Below are positions 5,640-10,295 of a stretch of 10,295 nt of DNA, piece by piece. The stretch is taken from positions 1-10,295 of the forward strand of contig VAUM01000036.1 of the NCBI GenBank assembly GCA_005774595.1, given 5' to 3'. Source of the DNA: Actinomycetota bacterium. Lineage in GTDB: Bacteria; Actinomycetota; Coriobacteriia; Anaerosomatales; D1FN1-002. A model generated the notes under the pieces. That model ran no database searches and was not told where the DNA came from. It saw nothing but the letters and a program-made list of their open reading frames with translations. Each line of letters starts with the position of its first letter. Position 1 is the first letter of the stretch. The translations under genes were made by a program, and so were the position numbers.

Positions 5640-8438
5640 CTACCCTGCGCCGCCGAGCGCGGTGACGACGCCCGAGCAGCGCGGGCACAGCCCGTCCGAG
5701 CCGAGGTGCCGCACGTTCCAGCAGCGCGGGCACTTGTCGCCGCTCGCCCTCGTCACCGCCGCCGTCATCCCGGCGCCTACGCCCTCCTCGACGGCGACGT
5801 CCGCGACGATCAGCATCTCGGCAAGGGCCTCGGCCCCCCGCGCGGAGAGCACCGCGAGGTCCTCGGCGGGCGCGGCGATCGTGAGGTGCGCCTCCTGGCT
5901 CTTGCCGATCCGGCCAGCCGCACGCTCCTCCTCCAGCGCACGCGTGACCACGTCGCGCGCGGCGAGCACGACCGCGTACGCCTCGCGAAGGTCCTCGCAG
6001 CACTCCTCGGGCACGTCGACGGCCGCCCAGCCGGCAAGCTGCACCGACTCGACGCCTCCGCGAAGCGGTGCGGGCATCTCCTGCCAGACCTCCTCGGAGG
6101 TGAAGGTGAGGACCGGCGCCACCAGGCGAACGAGCGCAGTGAGCATCGCGGCGAGCACCGTCTGGGCGCTGCGCCGGCCCAGCGAGGTGGCCGCGTCGGC
6201 GTAGAGGCGGTCCTTGAGCGCATCGAGGTAGAACGCCGAGAGCGTGGTGACGCAGTAGTCGTACACGGAGCGGTACGCGCGGTGGAACTGCCACTCGTCG
6301 TACTGCCGGGTGACATCGTCGACGAGGTCAGCGAGCGTGACCATCGCCCAGCGGTCGAACTCGGGCATGTCCTCGAAAGCGACCGCGGCGGCCGGATCGT
6401 AGTCGTAGAGGTTGGAGAGCAGGAATCGGAACGTGTTGCGGATGCGGCGGTACGCCTCGCTCGTGCGGTCGAGGATCTCGTCGGAGACCGAGACATCCTG
6501 CGAGTAGTCGGCCGAGGCGGCCCACAGCCGCACGATGTCCGCGCCCGACTTGGCGACCACGTCGAGCGGTGAGACCACGTTGCCGAGCGACTTGGACATC
6601 TTGCGGCCGTCGCCGTCCACGATGAAGCCGTGCGTCAGCACGCCGCGGTACGGCGCGGCGTCGTACGCGCCCACGCTCGTCAGCAGCGCCGACTGGAACC
6701 ACCCGCGATGCTGGTCGGAGCCCTCGAGGTACAGGTCAGCCGGGCGCGACAGCTCTTCGCGCGCGTCGAGCACGCTCGTGTGCGAGACGCCCGACTCCCA
6801 CCATACGTCCACGATGTCCTTCTCGGGCGCGAGCCCATCGACGCCGGTGCCGCACCGCGGACACGCCGTGCCGGCCGGAAGGTACTCGGCAGGCGCCTTC
6901 GTGAACCACGCGTCGGCGCCCTGGCTCTCGAACAGCGCGATGACCGCGTCGAACGTCTCGGGCGTGGCGACCGTCTCCCCGCACTTCGTGCACGAGAACA
7001 CCGGGATGGGCACGCCCCACGCGCGCTGGCGCGAGATGCACCAGTCGGGACGGTCGGAGACCATCGCCGAGATGCGGTTCACGGACCAGCCCGGCACCCA
7101 GTCCACGGTGCCGATGGCGTCCATCGCGCCCTCGCGCAGGGTGCGGCCCTCGGCCGCCTTGTCCATCGAGACGAACCACTGCTCGGTGGCCCGGAAGATG
7201 ACCGGCTGCTTGCAGCGCCAGCAGTGGGGATAGCTGTGGTCGGTCTTGCCGGCGGCGGCGAGCGTGCCGCGCTCGCGCAGCCAGTCGATGACGACGGGGT
7301 TGGCGTCCCACACGTTCATGCCGGCGAAGGGGCCTCCGCCCGCATCGAAGACGCCGTCGTCGTCCACGGGCATCGGCGAGGGCAGGCCGTGCTTCGCGCC
7401 GACGAGGTAGTCCTCCTCGCCGTGGCCGGGTGCCGTGTGCACCGCGCCGGTGCCTGTCGACAGGTCGACGTGGCCGCCGGTGATGACGACGCCCTCGACG
7501 CCCTCGTGGATCGGCTGGCGGTACTTCAGCCCGGCGAGGTCCGCGCCCTTCACGTACGGCTCGAGCCGCTCGCCGCTCCAGCCGGTCACGGACGCGACCT
7601 CGTCTGCGAGCTCGACCGCCACGACCGCCCAGTCGCCGCGGTCGGTCTTGAGCGCCGTGTACTCGGCGTCCTCGGCGAGTGTCACCGCGACGTTGGCCGG
7701 CAGGGTCCACGGCGTCGTCGTCCAGATGAGCACGTGCATCGGCTCGGCTACCTGTGCCCAAGCGTCAGGCCTCGACGTCAGCTCGAACTTCACGTAGATG
7801 CTCTCGCCGGGCTCATCGGCGTACTCGATCTCGGCCTCGGCGAGCGCCGTGCGGCAGCGGATGCACCAGTGGATGGGCTTGCGGCCCTTGTAGATCATCC
7901 CGCGGCGGTACATCTCCTTGAAGATGCGGACGTTGCCGGCCTCGTACTCGGGCTTGAGGGTGAGGTACGGGTCGATGAAGTCGCCGCGCACGCCGAGCCG
8001 CATGAACTCGTCGGCCTGCACACCCACGAACCGCATGGCGTAGTCGCGGCACTTCGCGCGCAAATCGGCCTGCGAGATCGTCTTCATGACCTCGGGGCCG
8101 AGGTCCTTCTCGACCTGGTGTTCGATGGGCTGGCCGTGGCAGTCCCATCCCGGCACGTACGGCGCCACGTACCCGCGCATCGTCTTGTACTTGACCACCA
8201 CGTCCTTGAGCACCTTGTTGAACGCGGTGCCCATGTGGATGTGACCGTTCGCGTAGGGCGGCCCGTCGTGCAGGACGAACGCGGGCCCGCCGGCGTTGAC
8301 CACGAGCGACTTCGCGTAGATGTCGCGCTCCGCCCACCACGCGAGCCGCTCCGGCTCCCGGGTTGCCAGCGACGCCTTCATCGGGAAGTCCGTCTGCGGC
8401 AGGTTCATCGTGCTCTTGTAGTCCGGCGCCTCGCCCAT
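5640..8438 (-). CDS. ileS: Isoleucyl-tRNA synthetase
   Basis: The 932-residue class I synthetase charges tRNA-Ile and edits mischarged valine. N-terminal ATP-site motif: DGPPYANGHIHMGTAFNK (58-75; HIGH variant HIHM, 66-69). The CP1 editing domain is marked by WTTTPWTLPANVAV (239-252) and TGTGAVHTAPGHGEED (328-343). WWESGVSH precedes the second ATP motif GRKMSKSLGN (611-620, KMSKS 613-617). The anticodon-binding domain follows, and the C-terminus carries a zinc knuckle with Cys903, Cys906, Cys918 and Cys921. Length and the C-terminal zinc finger fit the ordinary bacterial enzyme type (IleS1), not the eukaryote-like mupirocin-resistant IleS2. I chose the ATG at 8436-8438, preceded by GAGAGGA about 9 bases upstream; the open frame runs 8 codons further, but that part contains the ribosome-binding site. 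Expression is governed by the T-box leader upstream. Confidence 0.98.
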   Translation of the reverse strand: MGEAPDYKSTMNLPQTDFPMKASLATREPERLAWWAERDIYAKSLVVNAGGPAFVLHDGPPYANGHIHMGTAFNKVLKDVVVKYKTMRGYVAPYVPGWDCHGQPIEHQVEKDLGPEVMKTISQADLRAKCRDYAMRFVGVQADEFMRLGVRGDFIDPYLTLKPEYEAGNVRIFKEMYRRGMIYKGRKPIHWCIRCRTALAEAEIEYADEPGESIYVKFELTSRPDAWAQVAEPMHVLIWTTTPWTLPANVAVTLAEDAEYTALKTDRGDWAVVAVELADEVASVTGWSGERLEPYVKGADLAGLKYRQPIHEGVEGVVITGGHVDLSTGTGAVHTAPGHGEEDYLVGAKHGLPSPMPVDDDGVFDAGGGPFAGMNVWDANPVVIDWLRERGTLAAAGKTDHSYPHCWRCKQPVIFRATEQWFVSMDKAAEGRTLREGAMDAIGTVDWVPGWSVNRISAMVSDRPDWCISRQRAWGVPIPVFSCTKCGETVATPETFDAVIALFESQGADAWFTKAPAEYLPAGTACPRCGTGVDGLAPEKDIVDVWWESGVSHTSVLDAREELSRPADLYLEGSDQHRGWFQSALLTSVGAYDAAPYRGVLTHGFIVDGDGRKMSKSLGNVVSPLDVVAKSGADIVRLWAASADYSQDVSVSDEILDRTSEAYRRIRNTFRFLLSNLYDYDPAAAVAFEDMPEFDRWAMVTLADLVDDVTRQYDEWQFHRAYRSVYDYCVTTLSAFYLDALKDRLYADAATSLGRRSAQTVLAAMLTALVRLVAPVLTFTSEEVWQEMPAPLRGGVESVQLAGWAAVDVPEECCEDLREAYAVVLAARDVVTRALEEERAAGRIGKSQEAHLTIAAPAEDLAVLSARGAEALAEMLIVADVAVEEGVGAGMTAAVTRASGDKCPRCWNVRHLGSDGLCPRCSGVVTALGGAG

Positions 8439-8460
8439 CGTGATAGGTCCTCTCGTCAGC

Positions 8461-8505
8461 ACAAACGAAAGCGCGCCTCGTCCTCATGCCCGGGACGAAG
8501 CGCGC
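8461..8505 (-). terminator. Intrinsic terminator of the ileS T-box
   Basis: The transcript forms a 13-bp stem, GCGCGCUUCGUCC (8505-8493) with GGACGAGGCGCGC (8483-8471), containing a single G-U pair and a 9-base loop, followed by UUUCGUUUGU (8470-8461). This is the only hairpin in the window with a clear U-rich tail. Its 5' arm can alternatively pair with T-box sequence: CUGGG with CCCGG, and GAAAGCG approximately with CGCUUC. That is the expected antiterminator switch. The ileS ATG follows 22 bases later. Confidence 0.9.
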
Positions 8506-8745
8506 TCGAATGCTTCGCGTTCGCTTTCACCACCCAGCTTGCGCGGACCTCCCGCGCGGCACTGTCCCGCCCGGTAACGGAGGCGTCCCGCCGGAGCCTA
8601 CCCGCGGCCTGCACAGCGCCGTTTCGGTCCGGGGCTCGGAGGTGATGTTCGCGCGTTTCGCCGTGCCCGCGGGCTCCCACTGTCCCCGCTCGCTGGAAAG
8701 GGCCGTGCCGTGAACGCTACTCGTCCTCGTCGCTGCCTGTCGTGC
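8461..8745 (-). promoter_or_regulatory. T-box riboswitch leader of ileS (Ile specifier AUC)
   Basis: The leader senses uncharged tRNA-Ile and should let transcription continue into ileS when charging is low. Reading the transcript: Stem I starts with GACGAGGACGAGUAGCG, which holds the AGUA motif (8721-8718). The distal AG-bulge and loop region AGCGAGCGGGGACAGUGGGA and following AGCCCGC (about 8694-8669) match T-box consensus. The specifier loop GAACAUCACC (8650-8641) presents AUC, an isoleucine codon, followed by A. CCGUUACCGGG (8580-8570) carries the conserved CGUUA element. The T-box itself is UGGGUGGUGAAAGCG (8536-8522); its UGGU (8532-8529) can pair with the ACCA 3' end of uncharged tRNA. 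The second half departs from the usual ACCGCG. It ends in an intrinsic terminator, so control looks transcriptional. Together with the promoter it explains the 380-base gap before ileS. Confidence 0.9.
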
Positions 8746-8777
8746 TATGGGCGCAGTCTCGCGACCGCGTGCGAGCG

Positions 8778-8807
8778 ATGGTAGCGCGGCCCGTGCGCGA
8801 GGGTCAA
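8778..8807 (-). promoter_or_regulatory. Sigma70-type promoter of the ileS leader
   Basis: On the minus strand TTGACC (8807-8802; 5 of 6 to TTGACA) is separated by 18 bases from TACCAT (8783-8778; 4 of 6 to TATAAT). It begins 13 bases after the DUF167 stop and ends just upstream of the T-box, giving a predicted start near 8770 and a leader of about 330 bases. The position fits well. Confidence 0.7.
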
Positions 8808-8820
8808 CGCGAACGGCCCC

Positions 8821-9102
8821 TCAGAACAGCGGCGCGTCGGGCTCCCCGAACGCCGCCTTGACCTCACTTGCCCCGACCCCGTGCAGATCCACCAGCTTGT
8901 GCCGGGAGGTCTCCCCACGCACCACGCGGACCGTGCTCTTCGGCGCGCGCAGCGCCTCGGCGAGCAGCTCGCAGGTCGCCGCGTTCGCCTTGCCACCCTC
9001 CGGCGGAGCGGTCACGCGGACCTGGAGCTCATCACCGCGCCAGCCGCCGATCTCGTCGCGGCCCGCGCGCGGGGTCACGTGGACCGTGATCCGCGTCCCC
9101 AT
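8821..9102 (-). CDS. DUF167/YggU-family protein
   Basis: This 93-residue protein matches the small DUF167 (YggU) family over its full length: TVHVTPRAGRDEIGGW at the start, the signature VRVTAPPEGGKANAATCELLAEAL (28-51), then the closing VRVVRGETSRHKLVDLHGV. No biochemical function is established for the family, which is often found beside yggT and division genes, as here. The ATG (9100-9102) is 6 bases after the divIVA stop and has no clear Shine-Dalgarno, so translation is likely coupled to divIVA. It is the last gene of its unit; the ileS promoter begins directly after its stop. The C-terminus (GEPDAPLF) is slightly extended and unremarkable. Confidence 0.9.
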   Translation of the reverse strand: MGTRITVHVTPRAGRDEIGGWRGDELQVRVTAPPEGGKANAATCELLAEALRAPKSTVRVVRGETSRHKLVDLHGVGASEVKAAFGEPDAPLF

Positions 9103-9108
9103 CGAGGG

Positions 9109-9852
9109 CTAGTCGATCTCCTCGATGTCGATGTCGTTCTCGCGCTCGCCCGCCGTCCTGCGCGGCAGCTTGAACTCGGGCGCGTCGATGCCGGCGTCGT
9201 CATCGATCGGCACCGGGGCCGCGCTGCCGGTCTCTCCGAGCTGGACGCCCGTGACGAACCCAGGCGCGGGCGGCTCGAGCTCGGGCGCTGCGGCAGCGGC
9301 GACCGGGGCGTCCGCAGCGGGCTTCGCCTCCGCGCCCGGCTGCGCGACCTCGGCGTCGCCGACGATGCCCTCGGCGGTCACGCCCGCCATCACGCGCACG
9401 TCCTCGGGCAGCTTCACCTCGGCGAGCGTGGCGAGGTACTTCTCGAGCAAGGCGCGGAAGGCGGTGCGGAACTCCTCCTCGGCGGACTTCAGCCGGCCGA
9501 GCTCCGTGCCGACGCCCTGCTTCTGCGAGAGCGCATGGTGGATGAGCTCCTTGGCCTTCAGCTCGGCGTCACGGATCCGGTCGGCAGCCTCGACGCGCGA
9601 CTTCTCGATGATCTCGTCGGCGGTCCGCTGCGCCTGGAGCAGGGTGCTCTGCAGGGTGCGCTCGATCTGCTGGTAGGTCGAGACGCGGTCGTTGGCGGCC
9701 TCGAGCTTCTCGGACAGGTCGATGTTCTCCTTGAAGACCCGCTCGAACTCGTCGGCGACCTCGTCGAGGAAGTCGTCGACCTCCTGCTCGTTGTAGCCCT
9801 TGACCGAGTGGCGGAACTCCTTGTGGTGGATGTCGAGCGGAGTGAGCTTCAT
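9109..9852 (-). CDS. divIVA: DivIVA-family polar growth/division protein
   Basis: This 247-residue scaffold protein binds curved membrane at poles and septa and organises cell-wall growth. The N-terminal lipid-binding head (about 1-36, MKLTPLDIHHKEF ... KGYNEQEVDDFLDEVADEFE) is followed by a long charged coiled coil (about 37-145) and an unstructured tail rich in Ala, Pro, Asp and Glu (about 165-247) ending IDIEEID. The head aligns without gap to B. subtilis DivIVA; its membrane-inserting Phe17-Arg18 correspond here to Val17-Lys18. It lacks the extra residues mycobacterial Wag31 carries before RGYNEDEVD. The ATG (9850-9852) begins the canonical M-x-LTP start; AAGGGTG upstream is a rather distant ribosome-binding site. 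yggT lies upstream and DUF167 downstream, the usual division-cluster neighbours. Confidence 0.95.
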   Translation of the reverse strand: MKLTPLDIHHKEFRHSVKGYNEQEVDDFLDEVADEFERVFKENIDLSEKLEAANDRVSTYQQIERTLQSTLLQAQRTADEIIEKSRVEAADRIRDAELKAKELIHHALSQKQGVGTELGRLKSAEEEFRTAFRALLEKYLATLAEVKLPEDVRVMAGVTAEGIVGDAEVAQPGAEAKPAADAPVAAAAAPELEPPAPGFVTGVQLGETGSAAPVPIDDDAGIDAPEFKLPRRTAGERENDIDIEEID

Positions 9853-9894
9853 GAGGCGGACCGCACCCTTCTAAAGCGCCTGTCATACGGCGGG

Positions 9895-9900
9895 ATTGTA
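9895..9900 (-). promoter_or_regulatory. Possible -10 element before divIVA
   Basis: TACAAT (5 of 6 to TATAAT) lies in the 54-base gap between yggT and divIVA, which is noticeably AT-rich for this window. It would start transcription about 35 bases upstream of the ATG. No -35 hexamer is visible at the right distance, so this is weak. It would give divIVA expression independent of the upstream genes. Confidence 0.35.
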
Positions 9901-9906
9901 CAGGAT

Positions 9907-10182
9907 TCAGACACCGAGCCCGGCGAGCAGCCGCGCGATCATGCTCCCGCCGTAGGACAGCACCAGCAGAGCGATCATCGGCGAGAAGTCGAGTCCGCCC
10001 ATCGACGGGACGAAGCGCCGGAACAGGCCGAGGTACGGCTCGCACACCTTGCCGAGCACGTGGTAGATCTCCCACATCGTCCCCGTCGGGCGGAACCACG
10101 ACATGATCACGTACGCGAAGATCAGCAGGCCGTAGAACTGCACGAGTGCGCGGAAGACGCTCGAGATGGTGAATGCCCCCAC
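9907..10182 (-). CDS. yggT: YggT-family membrane protein
   Basis: This 91-residue protein has the two hydrophobic helices of the YggT (YlmG) family, about 8-29 (FRALVQFYGLLIFAYVIMSW) and about 66-88 (FSPMIALLVLSYGGSMIARLL). The family-typical segment between them includes the SWFRP motif and VCEPYLGLFRRFVPSMGGLDFSP. The family is linked to membrane and division functions but has no defined activity. The start is GTG (10180-10182), whose first base is the last base of the upstream proC stop (TAGTG). AAGGA 12 bases upstream or the nearer GGGGG may serve as ribosome-binding site. It lies between proC and divIVA, a common arrangement. Confidence 0.93.
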   Translation of the reverse strand: MGAFTISSVFRALVQFYGLLIFAYVIMSWFRPTGTMWEIYHVLGKVCEPYLGLFRRFVPSMGGLDFSPMIALLVLSYGGSMIARLLAGLGV

Positions 10183-10295
10183 TACGCCCCCAGTTCCTTC
10201 GCGCGCGCGACCGCAGCGGCCACCGCGGCCGCGACCGTATCGTCGAGCCCGCGCTCGTCGAGCACGCCGAGCGCCGCGACGGTCGTGCCGCCGGG
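10182..10295 (-). CDS. proC: Pyrroline-5-carboxylate reductase, C-terminal end (partial)
   Basis: Only the last 37 codons are in the window; the gene continues beyond base 10295. The tail starts with PGGTTVAALGVLDERGLDDT and ends AVARAKELGA. PGGTT followed by a helix and a closing RAKEL-type end is the conserved C-terminal signature of ProC, the NADPH-dependent last step of proline synthesis. The TAG (10184-10182) shares one base with the GTG of yggT. The assignment rests on this short segment plus context: in many Gram-positive genomes proC sits between sepF/yggS and yggT. Confidence 0.85.
   Translation of the reverse strand, partial: PGGTTVAALGVLDERGLDDTVAAAVAAAVARAKELGA

Noticed and set aside
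6630..8645. A 671-codon open frame on the plus strand opposite ileS, and similar long plus-strand frames opposite the kinase, DivIVA and regulator genes.
   Set aside because: They are antisense shadows produced by the strong GC bias at third codon positions of the real minus-strand genes. Their translations are low-complexity, rich in Arg, Ala, Pro and His, and show no domain pattern.
8486..8713. Small open frames inside the ileS leader (both strands).
   Set aside because: The segment is fully explained by the T-box RNA and terminator; the frames show no ribosome-binding site or recognisable protein pattern.
1..10295. Search for mobile elements, CRISPR arrays, tRNA/rRNA genes, phage or defence genes.
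   Set aside because: No transposase, integrase or nuclease pattern, no repeated spaced units and no tRNA cloverleaf were seen; gene order and composition are uniform, with no sign of recent transfer.

Overview
This is a GC-rich window in which nearly all genes lie on the minus strand, so transcription runs from base 10295 towards base 1. Gene content and order point to Actinomycetota: proC, yggT, divIVA, DUF167, a T-box-controlled ileS, a DksA/TraR-type zinc protein, lspA and rluD. From general knowledge, a very similar divIVA-ileS-TraR-lspA-rluD order occurs in Streptomyces. The DivIVA head lacks the insertion found in mycobacterial Wag31, and the two-component cluster is not part of that block. 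I therefore lean, as inference only, towards a deep-branching lineage such as a Coriobacteriia relative.

Layout in transcription order. (1) 10295-8821: the 3' end of proC, then yggT, divIVA and a DUF167 gene, tightly packed, with a possible internal promoter before divIVA. This is the tail of the division-associated cluster. (2) 8820-8439: a gene-free stretch of about 380 bases holding a sigma70-type promoter and a T-box leader with an AUC (Ile) specifier and a strong intrinsic terminator, followed by ileS (8438-5640). (3) 5639-3605: an extended -10 promoter and a leader hairpin, then a TraR/DksA-like gene, lspA and rluD, overlapping or coupled, ending in a hairpin right at the rluD stop. (4) 3604-52: four signalling genes. 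A single-domain response regulator overlaps a response regulator with a coiled coil and PAS output. After a short gap with a hairpin come an OmpR-type regulator and its membrane histidine kinase. (5) Bases 1-55 may hold the 3' end of a convergent plus-strand gene whose stop codon overlaps that of the kinase.

How the parts work together. Blocks 1-3 are housekeeping functions: polar growth and division, isoleucyl-tRNA charging controlled by uncharged tRNA-Ile, lipoprotein signal peptide removal and rRNA pseudouridylation. Block 4 looks lineage-specific. It contains one complete kinase-regulator pair plus two regulators with no dedicated kinase and no DNA-binding domain, which suggests a branched phosphotransfer or protein-interaction circuit.

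I see no mobile element, CRISPR array, tRNA or rRNA gene. No part of the window is clearly a new system. The items most worth following are the ileS T-box with its degenerate core sequence and the pair of kinase-less response regulators.
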